A DNA stretch of 64,000 nt from an uncultured bacterium (lineage in GTDB: Bacteria > Cyanobacteriota > Vampirovibrionia > Gastranaerophilales > Gastranaerophilaceae): positions 782 through 64,781 of the forward strand of contig CADAJP010000010.1 in NCBI GenBank assembly GCA_902788345.1, written 5' to 3'. The notes beneath the pieces were generated by a model. It made no database searches and was not told where the DNA came from. It saw nothing but the letters and a program-made list of their open reading frames with translations. Shown in pieces: positions 27,254 through 35,742 of this stretch. The position numbers and the translations under genes are program-made. Position 1 is the first letter of the stretch, and each line of letters begins with the position of its first letter.

Positions 27254-29360
27254 TATTACCCCCCTCACTCAAATCAAGCCACAAAATTTGATAAGGATGC
27301 AAAAGAATATGCATTGTATTATCTGCAAGCGACACATTGATTTTAACACTTTCGTTTGTCAGCAGATTTTTTTGTCTGGTTATCTTATTTTTGTTTTTTA
27401 TAATTGTTGTTATAGGCAAAGGAATATCAACCGCAATTTTATCTTTTGAAAGATTATTTATTACGAGAATTTCCTGAGTTTTGTTTTTTCGGATATAACT
27501 TAAACAACTTTTATCGGATGTTCTTAAAATATCAAAATTCCCGTCTGTCATTACAGGCAAAGTCTTTCTTACCTTTAATAAATGTTTTGTATTATTATAA
27601 ACTTTTGAATTAAACAAATACCACCCTTTTTGAGAGCCATAAAAAAGTTTTTTAGGAACCGGACCTCTGTGAATGTCACGAGAATCAAACACAGACAATA
27701 TTTTTACAAACCTTTTTTTATTTTTTCTTTTTTGAGCTGATTTTTTGGCATTCTCAAAATTATTGGTAACACCAACTTCATCACCATAGTATATTATAGG
27801 AATTCCCGGAGATGAAAGCATTATTGCAAATGCCAAATTTATTCTGTCAGGGTTTTTATCCAAAAAATTTGCAAGTCTTCCCGAAACCCCAAATCCATCT
27901 CTAAAACCTGCACCCTTAGGCTCTAAATCTTCAAATATTAATTTTCTGACTTCAGGACTAACCATTTCCAAGGTTAATTCATCATGAACTCTTAAAAAGA
28001 CACCCCAAGAAGTATTTTTAGGAATATTCGGCACTTTTTTATAGGTATCAATATAATATTTTTTATTTTCTGATATTAAACTTGCCCAAATAGCATTCAT
28101 ATAAGGGAAATTATAAGCAATTTGCGCCTCCGAAGTCCTTACCAGCTCCTTATCATTATTATCTATATTTACATTAACTTCTCTGGTCTTACCCAGGTAA
28201 TTAACTATATCTTTCGGATGCTGGCAAGCTTCTACCTGAATAACAGAAGATGGTGCTGATAACTGAATAAAATTACTTATAATATTTATAATCGCATGTG
28301 TTTTAGGTTGATTTTCAGCGTTCGTTCCAATATCCTTTGACAAATATGGAATTGCATCCATTCTGAAAATATCAACCCCTAAATTTGCCCATTTTGTAAT
28401 TGTATCAAGCATATAATACAGAACTTCGGGATTTTCCCAGTTTATATCAAGCTGAAATGGGTAAAATGTGTGATAAAGATAGTATGTTTTTGTTTCATCT
28501 TCGCCATTTTTATTTTTTATATTTACCTTTACTTCACGCCAATTTGTTTCGGTATTTTCAGGAAAAATTAATCTCCTTTTTGATACAATACCGTTATCTT
28601 CAGTATATTCAACTACTGTTCCTAATTTTTCATCTGTATACTTCTTATATTCAGGCATTTTATCACGCCATATAAAGTAATCGAGATAAGTTAAATCTCC
28701 TGATTGTAATTTTTTAAACCATTCGTGTTTATCAGATAAATGATTTAATACAAGATCGGCTTTTATATTAAATCCTTTTTCTTTTGCCGTTTTTATGAAA
28801 TGTTCAAATTGCTTCATTCCGCCCAATTCGTGCCTTACATCCTGAGGATTTTTTACATCAAACCCTGCATCTTCCATTGGACTGTCAACAAAAGGAAGTA
28901 AATAAAGCGTTGTTACACCCAGATCCTGTAAATAATCAAACATTTCCTCAGTATTATTGAATGTGTTATCTTTATTATTTTGCACCACTCCAAATTGATT
29001 TACATAAAACATATAAATAATTTCGTCTTTATACCAATCTGATGCTCTGCTTATATCTTGCTGCTTAAGCTTTTGCGGTCTGTTTTCAATTGCTTTTTTT
29101 ACACGTTTAATTAAATTGTCATAAATTTCTTCCGATAATTCTTGACCGTAAACACTTTCAATCGAGGCTTTTAATTCTTCTTTTATACGGGGATCTACCT
29201 GTAATGTATCACTTTCCTCTGGCTCTGATTGAGATACATAATCAGAGGAAGCGGCATCAGACAATATACCCGCACGACAATCACTTATCCCCAAAGCCCC
29301 AAATATAATAAGTGTAAATAAAAATAAACTTGATATAAATTTTTGTTTTAAACCAAACAT
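27243..29360 (-). CDS. Secreted GH13 alpha-amylase-family enzyme
   Basis: 705 residues with a Sec signal peptide (about 1-30, hydrophobic SLFLFTLIIFGALGI, cleavage near CRA). The (beta/alpha)8 domain has the four GH13 regions: ADLVLNH (about 201), FRMDAI with nucleophile D335, VIQVEACQ with acid/base E377, and LRVHDEL with D460. GFDVKNPQDV and a C-terminal beta domain resemble trehalose-synthase/amylase types. It hydrolyses or transfers alpha-glucans in the periplasm or outside. It sits inside the mur cluster between murC and murB and is coupled to the acyltransferase-3 gene. Confidence 0.9.
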   Translation of the reverse strand: MFGLKQKFISSLFLFTLIIFGALGISDCRAGILSDAASSDYVSQSEPEESDTLQVDPRIKEELKASIESVYGQELSEEIYDNLIKRVKKAIENRPQKLKQQDISRASDWYKDEIIYMFYVNQFGVVQNNKDNTFNNTEEMFDYLQDLGVTTLYLLPFVDSPMEDAGFDVKNPQDVRHELGGMKQFEHFIKTAKEKGFNIKADLVLNHLSDKHEWFKKLQSGDLTYLDYFIWRDKMPEYKKYTDEKLGTVVEYTEDNGIVSKRRLIFPENTETNWREVKVNIKNKNGEDETKTYYLYHTFYPFQLDINWENPEVLYYMLDTITKWANLGVDIFRMDAIPYLSKDIGTNAENQPKTHAIINIISNFIQLSAPSSVIQVEACQHPKDIVNYLGKTREVNVNIDNNDKELVRTSEAQIAYNFPYMNAIWASLISENKKYYIDTYKKVPNIPKNTSWGVFLRVHDELTLEMVSPEVRKLIFEDLEPKGAGFRDGFGVSGRLANFLDKNPDRINLAFAIMLSSPGIPIIYYGDEVGVTNNFENAKKSAQKRKNKKRFVKILSVFDSRDIHRGPVPKKLFYGSQKGWYLFNSKVYNNTKHLLKVRKTLPVMTDGNFDILRTSDKSCLSYIRKNKTQEILVINNLSKDKIAVDIPLPITTIIKNKNKITRQKNLLTNESVKINVSLADNTMHILLHPYQILWLDLSEGGNNGK

Positions 29361-29388
29361 TATATATTAACTTATAACATAAAAAAAA

Positions 29389-29631
29389 TTATAGGATATT
29401 CTTTTTTGCCTCAGCACTTTGCAAAATTCTGTTGTTACGTTCAAAGATATCTGCATCAAGCATTTTCCTTGCTTGCACAGAACGTTCTATACTCTGAGAT
29501 ATTTTATCAGCTCCAAATGTATCACTACATCCCGCTTTCTTTAAACGACAATTGTGCATACAGCTTAATAAAATAGTTTTGCCATCACTTACAGCATTGT
29601 TCCATCCGACATTTGTTATAATATGTGCCAT
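29389..29631 (-). CDS. Hypothetical protein, 80 residues
   Basis: Unknown. The start MAHIITNVGWNNAV follows GAGG by 5 nt. It has three Cys in the middle (LSCMHNCRLKKAGCSD), with the spacing CxxxC then x6-C, and a helical charged C-terminal half (SVQARKMLDADIFERNNR). No signal peptide. It is 8 nt downstream of murC and so probably in the mur transcript. A cytoplasmic accessory or metal-binding protein is possible but unproven. Confidence 0.7.
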   Translation of the reverse strand: MAHIITNVGWNNAVSDGKTILLSCMHNCRLKKAGCSDTFGADKISQSIERSVQARKMLDADIFERNNRILQSAEAKKNIL

Positions 29632-29639
29632 TTTCACCT

Positions 29640-31040
29640 CTATACTTTTATTTCTTTACTAAGATTCATCAATTCAGGACCAAGTTTTGTGATTGTCCCT
29701 GCACCAAGCCCTATTACAATATCATTCGGCTGCAAATCTTTATATAATTCTTTTGCAACTTCCTCTATACTTCCTGAAATATGTCGGCACGGTATGTCTG
29801 ATTTTTCTTTAAATTCACTGACAAATGCCTTTGAATTTACTCCGACAATTTCATCTTCACTTGCGGCATAAACATCCGTAACAACAAGCTCATCCACATT
29901 ATCAAAAGCTTCCATAAATTCATTCCAGAGATTTTGCAGACGAGAATATCTGTGAGGCTGAAATACTGCAATTATACGCTTATCTTTAAAAGATTTTGAG
30001 CAGGATAAAGTAGCTTTTATTTCTGTCGGATGATGTGCATAATCATCATAAAGTGCAATGCCGTTAAATTCTCCCACCTTTTGAAAGCGTCTGCCCATTC
30101 CGGTAAAGGAGGCAAAATGTTTGTTTACCAAATTCATATCAACCCCTGCAATATGCAAACTTGCCCAGACAGAAAGTGAATTATAAACATTATGAACACC
30201 TTTAAGGCAAATTTTCAAATTCGTTTGAAGTTCATCTTTATAATATATATCAAAGGTTGTGTAGTCTTCACCATAGACAATATTCTTTGCGCAATAATCA
30301 GTATTTCCGCCGATCGAAAATGTCATAAATTTGGCATTATGCGCAAGTTCATGAACTGAAAAATACTTAACAAGCCTTTTTACACCTTCGTTATCCATAT
30401 TTGCAAGAATAATACCATTTTCTCTCATATTTGAAATAAATGTTTCAAATGTTTCAAGTATTGATTCTAAACCGTTTTTATAAAAATCAAGATGATCAGG
30501 TTCTAAATTATTCACAACAACAAGATTTGGAGAATATTTAACAATTGTTCCGTCACTTTCATCCAACTCAGCAATAAAATATTTTCCATGTGTGCAGTTT
30601 GCATTTGCATTTATTTCGGGAATTATTCCGCCGACAACATACGAAGGTTTTAAACCGCCCTTTTCAAGAACGTATGAACATAAACCTGAGGTTGTAGTTT
30701 TGCCATGAGTTCCGGAATAACCGATAAAATATTCTTCTTTACGGGAAATTTCAGCAAGCAAATCCGAACGATGCCATACAGGTAAACCCAGCCTTTTTGC
30801 TTTTTGAATTTCCGGATTGAATTCTCTTATCGCAGTACTTGCAACTACAATACAATCGTCAGGTAAATTATCCTCATTGTGTCCGATATATACCTTTGCA
30901 CCCAAATCTCGAACCATTTTTACATACTTACTGTCATTTATGTCTGAACCTGACACCTCATAACCGTTTTGCAAAAGATACTTTGCCAAACCGCTCATCC
31001 CGACTCCGCCAACTGCGATAAAATGATATTTCTTTTTCAT
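29640..31040 (-). CDS. murC: UDP-N-acetylmuramate--L-alanine ligase
   Basis: 466 residues; adds L-Ala to UDP-MurNAc. Domain order is clear: N-terminal Rossmann IAVGGVGMSGLAKYL, the ATP loop SGTHGKTTTSG (about 108-118), NNLEPDHLDFY and the C-terminal YDDYAHHPTEIKATL and VFQPHRYSRLQ. First gene of the minus-strand envelope block, divergent from smpB across a repeat-bearing region. Confidence 0.96.
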   Translation of the reverse strand: MKKKYHFIAVGGVGMSGLAKYLLQNGYEVSGSDINDSKYVKMVRDLGAKVYIGHNEDNLPDDCIVVASTAIREFNPEIQKAKRLGLPVWHRSDLLAEISRKEEYFIGYSGTHGKTTTSGLCSYVLEKGGLKPSYVVGGIIPEINANANCTHGKYFIAELDESDGTIVKYSPNLVVVNNLEPDHLDFYKNGLESILETFETFISNMRENGIILANMDNEGVKRLVKYFSVHELAHNAKFMTFSIGGNTDYCAKNIVYGEDYTTFDIYYKDELQTNLKICLKGVHNVYNSLSVWASLHIAGVDMNLVNKHFASFTGMGRRFQKVGEFNGIALYDDYAHHPTEIKATLSCSKSFKDKRIIAVFQPHRYSRLQNLWNEFMEAFDNVDELVVTDVYAASEDEIVGVNSKAFVSEFKEKSDIPCRHISGSIEEVAKELYKDLQPNDIVIGLGAGTITKLGPELMNLSKEIKV

Positions 31041-31089
31041 AATTTAATCCTCTGTATTAGGGTGAATTCGGACATTTAACCTTTTTGTT

Positions 31090-31153
31090 GTAAAGAACTT
31101 ATTTCCTTATTTCCCTATTTCCCTATTTCCCTATTTCCTTATTTCACTATTTC
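31090..31153 (+). repeat. Seven-unit octamer tandem repeat
   Basis: Head GTAAAGAACTT (31090-31100) followed by seven octamers, 31098-31153: CTTATTTC twice, CCTATTTC three times, CTTATTTC, ACTATTTC. It lies in the divergent murC/smpB intergenic region. The same head and unit occur at 11101 and, inverted, at 6094. Confidence 0.85.
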
Positions 31154-31184
31154 CTTATCATCATTTTTATTATAATATAAACAT

Positions 31185-31637
31185 ATGGAAAAACACATTG
31201 TTACAACAAACCGAAAAGCATTTCACGACTACAATATTTTTGAAAAATTCGTAGCCGGTATTGTACTGACCGGTACGGAAATTAAATCCATAAGAAATAA
31301 TGCAATAAACTTAAAAGACAGTTTCTGCAAAATTGATGATATGGAAATGTTTTTACATAACTGTCATATATCACCCTACGATAAGGGAAACCGATATAAT
31401 CACGAAGAAAAAAGAACAAGAAAATTATTATTAACCAAAAAAGAAATTTTAAAAATAAGTAATAAAATCAAAAAAGACGGTTATACGGTTATTCCGCTTG
31501 AAGTATTTATGATGAAAGGACTTGCCAAGGTTGAAATAGGACTGGCTAAAGGTAAAAAATTGTATGATAAGCGTGATGATATAGTAAAAAAAGAACAAAA
31601 AAGGGATATTGAACGTCTTAGCAAAAACAGATATTAA
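31185..31637 (+). CDS. smpB: SsrA-binding protein SmpB
   Basis: 150 residues; escorts tmRNA to stalled ribosomes. The OB-fold motifs are intact: RKAFHDYNIFEKFVAGIVL, GTEIKSIR, LKDSF, YDKGNRYNHEEKRTRKLLL and the C-terminal KGKKLYDKRD helix. There is no SD. A perfect TATAAT at 31171-31176 ends 8 nt before the ATG, so the message is probably leaderless or nearly so. The tmRNA gene is not in the window. Confidence 0.95.
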   Translation: MEKHIVTTNRKAFHDYNIFEKFVAGIVLTGTEIKSIRNNAINLKDSFCKIDDMEMFLHNCHISPYDKGNRYNHEEKRTRKLLLTKKEILKISNKIKKDGYTVIPLEVFMMKGLAKVEIGLAKGKKLYDKRDDIVKKEQKRDIERLSKNRY

Positions 31638-31710
31638 TTTAATTGTTAGAAAAATTTACACACTTATCTTATTTTTTTTGATAAAATAAATACCGGATGG
31701 AAGAGATTGT

Positions 31711-33078
31711 ATGAAAGAACGTATTTTATTATTTGTAATTATAGTTTGTTTAACAACTTTTATATACATATTTCAGAATTATACCGATTGGGGTTTGGGA
31801 ATACTTATCGGCATTATGGCAGTATATTTTGTCTGCTCAACCATTGCAACAAAAGTTAAAGCAAGAATAGAACTCAAAACTCCTAAAATTAAAGATGAAA
31901 ATTATAAACCTTTTGTCAGCATAATGATTCCTGCACACAATGAAGATTCTGTTATAGAAAAAACCATAGAAACAGTCTTTTCAATAGATTACCCTAACTA
32001 TGAAGTTATAGTTATTGATGACAGAAGTACGGATAATACCGCAGAAGTCATTAAATCACTTGAATCAAAATATGAAGGAAGATTAAAAACACTTATAAGA
32101 ACACCTGAAGCATTCCCCGGTAAATCTGCAGTTTTAAATGATGCCCTTGAATTAGCCAAAGGGGAAGCCATTTTGGTTTTTGATGCAGATGCACAAGTAA
32201 AACCGGACTTTTTAACAAATCTTGTTTATGAACTTCAGCCAAAAGATGTCGGAGCTGTTCAGGCAAGAAAAGTTGTTAAAAACAAGGATACAAACTGGCT
32301 GACAAAGTGCCAAAACAACGAAATGACCATTGACACTTCCTGCCAAATCAGCAGAGATGCCGTAAAGGGTGCCGTTGAATTAAGAGGGAACGGTGAACTT
32401 ATAAAGCGTGAAGCTCTTGAAGATATAGGCGGATGGAACAATTACACAATAACAGACGACCTTGATATGTCAACACGACTTCACATAAAAGGTTGGGATG
32501 TAAGATTTTGTAAAGATACCGTTGTTTATGAAGAAGGCATAATGTACCTTACACCGCTATACAGACAAAGAAGAAGATGGCTGGAAGGTACCATAAGACG
32601 TTATCTTGAATATTTTTGGGATATTTTCACCTCTAAAAAGATGTCTTTAAGGGTAAAGGTTGACTGGGTTGCATACATATCCCAATTTATTATGCCGGCT
32701 TGGTTTATTATAGAAATATTTATTTTACTTGCCAAAATAATAGTGAAAGGTGAGCCGACAAATATACTTATGTCATCAGTTATAATGGGCTGTCTGATAG
32801 GTTTTGGCTTTATGCTTTCATGCAGATATGCATTAAGGAAATATGACAAGATGTCACGTGCGGATGCTTTAATTCAAGCCATAATAACATCCGTTTACCT
32901 TTTAATTATATGGTTCCCGCTAGTTTTATTCATAGGAATCAAAATTCTGTTTATGAAGAAAGATATGAAATGGGGTAAAACTACTCACGGACTTATTAAA
33001 CACGAACATGCAATTCAAAAAGCCAAAGAAAAAATCAAACAGGCTCAGGAAGAACTAAAAAGAATTTTAAAAATGTAA
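31711..33078 (+). CDS. Membrane glycosyltransferase, family 2 (processive type)
   Basis: 455 residues. Two N-terminal helices (about 5-45), a GT-A catalytic domain and two or more C-terminal helices, as in poly-GlcNAc, hyaluronan and cellulose synthases. Catalytic motifs are IDDRSTDNT, VFDADAQ, TDDLDMS and the product-binding RQRRRW (Q-x-x-R-W). This suggests polymerisation and export of a surface polysaccharide. No partner deacetylase or PilZ gene is adjacent. Cotranscribed with apt, 16 bases downstream. Confidence 0.88.
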   Translation: MKERILLFVIIVCLTTFIYIFQNYTDWGLGILIGIMAVYFVCSTIATKVKARIELKTPKIKDENYKPFVSIMIPAHNEDSVIEKTIETVFSIDYPNYEVIVIDDRSTDNTAEVIKSLESKYEGRLKTLIRTPEAFPGKSAVLNDALELAKGEAILVFDADAQVKPDFLTNLVYELQPKDVGAVQARKVVKNKDTNWLTKCQNNEMTIDTSCQISRDAVKGAVELRGNGELIKREALEDIGGWNNYTITDDLDMSTRLHIKGWDVRFCKDTVVYEEGIMYLTPLYRQRRRWLEGTIRRYLEYFWDIFTSKKMSLRVKVDWVAYISQFIMPAWFIIEIFILLAKIIVKGEPTNILMSSVIMGCLIGFGFMLSCRYALRKYDKMSRADALIQAIITSVYLLIIWFPLVLFIGIKILFMKKDMKWGKTTHGLIKHEHAIQKAKEKIKQAQEELKRILKM

Positions 33079-33094
33079 AAGGAGTACAATAAAA

Positions 33095-33625
33095 ATGACA
33101 ATGACAATAGAAGATGTAAAAAACAAAATTCGTGCGGTGGCAGATTTTCCAAAGCCGGGAATTATTTTTAGAGATATAACAACCGGAATTAAAGATGCCA
33201 AAACACTTCAATATATGATAGATTACCTGTGCGAACAATTCAAAGATACAAAAATTGACTATATTGCCGGAATTGAAAGCAGAGGCTTTATTTTCGGTAT
33301 GCCGATGGCATATAAATTAAATTGCGGATTTATTCCTGTAAGAAAGCCAAACAAACTTCCTGCACAAACAATATCAGAAAGCTACGGTCTTGAATACGGC
33401 AAAGATACAATCGAAATACACAAAGATGCTATTGAAGAAGGCGCAAATGTTCTAATTGTGGACGATTTACTCGCTACCGGCGGAACAGCACAAGCCGCTT
33501 GCAAATTAGTAAAAAGAGCAGGTGGAAATCTTATCGGTATGGCATTTTTAATAGAACTTGAAGATTTAAACGGCAGAGAAAAATTAAAAGATTGCGGAAA
33601 AATTATTTCTATGCTAAAATACTAG
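33095..33625 (+). CDS. apt: Adenine phosphoribosyltransferase
   Basis: 176 residues; purine salvage, adenine plus PRPP to AMP. FPKPGIIFRDIT at the N-terminus, the adenine-site AGIESRGFIFG, RKPNKLP flexible loop and the PRPP-binding VLIVDDLLATGGTA are all present. AAGGAG lies 11 nt before the ATG. It follows the glycosyltransferase in the same transcript without obvious functional link. Confidence 0.95.
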   Translation: MTMTIEDVKNKIRAVADFPKPGIIFRDITTGIKDAKTLQYMIDYLCEQFKDTKIDYIAGIESRGFIFGMPMAYKLNCGFIPVRKPNKLPAQTISESYGLEYGKDTIEIHKDAIEEGANVLIVDDLLATGGTAQAACKLVKRAGGNLIGMAFLIELEDLNGREKLKDCGKIISMLKY

Positions 33626-33652
33626 CAAGCAAAGATTAGGAGATAATATAAA

Positions 33653-33922
33653 ATGAAAAAGTTAGCAATTATTTTAGCATTATTAATGTCTGCGCCATAT
33701 GCTTTCGGAGCGGATAATGCAGTTAAAGCTGTAGAAAAAGTTAATTATTATACACCATATTACAATCAGGGTAATATTGTTCAAGGTAGAACAGTACAAC
33801 ACGCACCTCAAAATTCTAAAGTTTATAAGGAATCTTCAGGCAACAAGTATATTTTAAAATATAATGTTGATGATTTAGAATCTGCACCTTGGTTGAACGG
33901 CGGTAAAAGAAAATACGATTAA
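33653..33922 (+). CDS. Small secreted protein, 89 residues
   Basis: Signal peptide at 1-19 (KLAIILALLMSAPYAFG, cleavage near FGA-D). The mature chain is about 70 residues, rich in Tyr, Asn and Gln (NYYTPYYNQGNIVQ), with a basic tail (NGGKRKYD). SD AGGAGA. Unknown family. Last gene of the smpB-GT2-apt side and followed by a terminator. Confidence 0.75.
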   Translation: MKKLAIILALLMSAPYAFGADNAVKAVEKVNYYTPYYNQGNIVQGRTVQHAPQNSKVYKESSGNKYILKYNVDDLESAPWLNGGKRKYD

Positions 33923-33940
33923 TAAATTATAAAATTTTGT

Positions 33941-33972
33941 AAAAAAGCTCGGTTGTTAACCGGGCTTTTTTA
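33941..33972. terminator. Terminator between convergent genes
   Basis: AAAAAAGCTCGGTT and AACCGGGCTTTTTT form a 14-bp stem with one wobble pair; it ends exactly at the stop codon of the opposite HAD gene. Confidence 0.85.
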
Positions 33973-34620
33973 TTATTTGTTTAATAAGTCTTCTATGGAA
34001 TTTAATGTATAATCTGCACTATTTGTCAGCGGCTGTTTTTCACATCCATACCCCCACAAAGCACCAACAGCGGTGACTCCTGCTGATTTTGCACAGGTCA
34101 TATCAGAAACAGCATCTCCTATCATTACAGTTTCTGAAGATTTTAAATTATATTTCTCCAAAATCATTTCAATCATTTGTGTTTTTGTTATATGGTCACC
34201 AAATTTATCTATAGTATAAATTTCTTCAAAATAATCTATCAGGTTAAATTGTTTTGCAATACGTAAAGTCGGAATATCGGGTTTATAAGTAGCCATAAAT
34301 ATTCTGCAATTATTCGCTTTCAGGCTGTCTAATACTTTAAAAACACCGTCATAAACTTTTGATATATCGTTTTGTTCATTGTCATAAAAGAAATTATAAT
34401 TTTCTACTATCTGCAAAATCTTCGCTTCATCTTTTTCCTCAGGAATGATATTGCATACTATATCATACAAAGGAGGCCCGATAATTTCCGGCGTGATTCT
34501 TGACTTATCAACAGGGTAATCAGCTTTTTCAAAGGCAAGTATAAAACATTTTCTCACTTCATCAAACGAATTGATTAATGTTCCGTCTAAATCGAAAATA
34601 AAATTTTTAAACATAAGCAT
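33973..34620 (-). CDS. HAD-superfamily phosphatase (phosphoglycolate phosphatase-like)
   Basis: 215 residues. HAD motif I FDLDGTLINS (about 9-18), motif II MATYKPD, motif III Lys in THTK-like ITKTQMIE and motif IV MIGDAVSDMTCAK. The alpha-helical cap between motifs I and II is of the Gph type. It removes phosphate from a small metabolite. It starts inside the end of the aldolase-like gene (14-nt overlap), so the two are translationally coupled and may act on the same pathway (inference). Confidence 0.88.
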   Translation of the reverse strand: MLMFKNFIFDLDGTLINSFDEVRKCFILAFEKADYPVDKSRITPEIIGPPLYDIVCNIIPEEKDEAKILQIVENYNFFYDNEQNDISKVYDGVFKVLDSLKANNCRIFMATYKPDIPTLRIAKQFNLIDYFEEIYTIDKFGDHITKTQMIEMILEKYNLKSSETVMIGDAVSDMTCAKSAGVTAVGALWGYGCEKQPLTNSADYTLNSIEDLLNK

Positions 34621-35407
34621 TCATATTCCTGTAGCGTTCTTCAAGAGATTTTATCCTGCGAATATCATTATCATAAATTTTGTTATAACATCTGCTTTTA
34701 TTTTTTAGCCACATAATTTCAAATTGAATCGCTTTCATTATACCTGCCGAGATATTTTCATCAGAAAACTCGTCATTATAGTTAAAAATAACCTTGCGCG
34801 TTTCAAATTTGTCCATCAAATCCGAAGATATTTTTCTGAAAAACGGAACAGATCTTTCTGTTACACCACCGCCTACTATTACTTCTTTATTTTGTTGTTT
34901 GACTTTATCAGAAATCATACTTGTATAGTCATATATAATTTCACTATTAACACAATCCTTACTCATCCCTAAAGAACCTGTTAAATCAGTACGCCCGATA
35001 ACAATGCCATCTATATCTGCTGATGATACATCCAAAATTTCATCAAGATAGTCACATCCGTTTTTTGTTTCTATATTTATATAAAAATTCATGCCTGCAA
35101 TTTCATCATTTTTCAATACTGAGCGATATGCCTCTATATATTTTTTTGCAGCATAAGGTGATTCAATCATAGGGGCAACAAGAGTTCCGGCACCAATTAT
35201 TTTAGCTTCCTGAATATCTTTTACCGCACAACATCCGCCGATTTTAATTGTAATATCAAGACCGGAACACAAGCCTAATTCTTTAAGACGCATTGCTTCG
35301 GAAAAATCAGTGCCTTCGTCTTCGAATTCAGCTTTTAATCCAACAGCACCATGATTTTGTGCCAGATCAAGTAATATTTCTACCATCTTTTCTTCAAAGA
35401 TATTCAC
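34607..35407 (-). CDS. HpcH/HpaI-type aldolase / C-C lyase
   Basis: 266 residues. The pattern VAPMIESPYAAKKYIEAYR, INIETKNGCDYLDEIL and IDGIVIGRTDLTGSLGM is that of HpcH/HpaI pyruvate-dependent aldolases and citrate lyase beta-type enzymes; Glu in IETK and Asp in RTDL would hold the metal. The N-terminal GLKAEFEDEGTD replaces the usual glycine-rich opening. The C-terminus is a Lys/Arg-rich helix. Coupled to a HAD phosphatase, which suggests synthesis of a keto-acid sugar or its breakdown; the substrate is unknown. Confidence 0.78.
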   Translation of the reverse strand: MNIFEEKMVEILLDLAQNHGAVGLKAEFEDEGTDFSEAMRLKELGLCSGLDITIKIGGCCAVKDIQEAKIIGAGTLVAPMIESPYAAKKYIEAYRSVLKNDEIAGMNFYINIETKNGCDYLDEILDVSSADIDGIVIGRTDLTGSLGMSKDCVNSEIIYDYTSMISDKVKQQNKEVIVGGGVTERSVPFFRKISSDLMDKFETRKVIFNYNDEFSDENISAGIMKAIQFEIMWLKNKSRCYNKIYDNDIRRIKSLEERYRNMNAYV

Positions 35408-35653
35408 GAATTTTCTCCTTGTTATTTAATTTTAATACAAAATTTTTATATTTTCCTAGTATATAAAGCTATTTTAAGCCATTTTAAGCAAATACAACAT
35501 TAAGTTTTGTAAAGATAAGAATAATATATAGCAATTATATACTTTAAAAATACTTTATTAATATATAAGACATCAATAATAAACACGAGACATAAATTAT
35601 ACACTACCTACTACACACTAACCTTCTACACACGAGGAATTGAAAAAGATTCC

Positions 35654-35684
35654 AAACTCTTTCTAAAAGAAAGGGTTTTTTTTT
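35654..35684 (+). terminator. Orphan terminator (plus strand)
   Basis: AAACTCTTTCT / AGAAAGGGTTT stem with an AAA loop and nine T residues. No coding sequence ends here on this strand. Confidence 0.75.
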
Positions 35685-35693
35685 GAGCATTTC

Positions 35694-35725
35694 GCAGAGC
35701 CACGAACGAAGTGAGAGACGAGCAA
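35694..35725 (-). repeat. Dispersed ~30-bp repeat (diverged copy)
   Basis: GCAGAGCCACGAACGAAGTG followed by AGAGACGA. Its complement resembles the core of the 54-bp direct repeats at 46774 and 46881 (TTCGTCTTTCACTTCGTTCA...). Like those it lies beyond the 3' end of a gene. Confidence 0.55.
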
Positions 35726-35742
35726 TTATACAAGAACCTTTA

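Larger units (their letters stand above)
35408..35742. other. Intergenic region, possible small transcript
   Basis: No ORF with an ATG start is convincing in these 335 bases. AT-rich sequence holds TTTTGTAAAG (35513-35522) and ATACTTTATTAATATATAAG (35550-35569), resembling the -10 areas of two other genes. A terminator on the plus strand follows at 35654 with no gene before it, so a small RNA of about 100 nt from roughly 35575 to 35684 is possible. Just before the terminator TTGAAAAAGATTCC with a GAGGAAT upstream could start only an 8-residue peptide. Confidence 0.4.

Noticed and set aside
26153-29631. Mobile element insertion in the mur cluster
   Set aside because: No transposase, integrase, flanking direct or inverted repeats were found; the genes are tightly spaced and coupled, so simple gene acquisition is preferred.
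31090-31153. CRISPR array
   Set aside because: The units are contiguous 8-bp repeats without spacers and no cas genes occur in the window.
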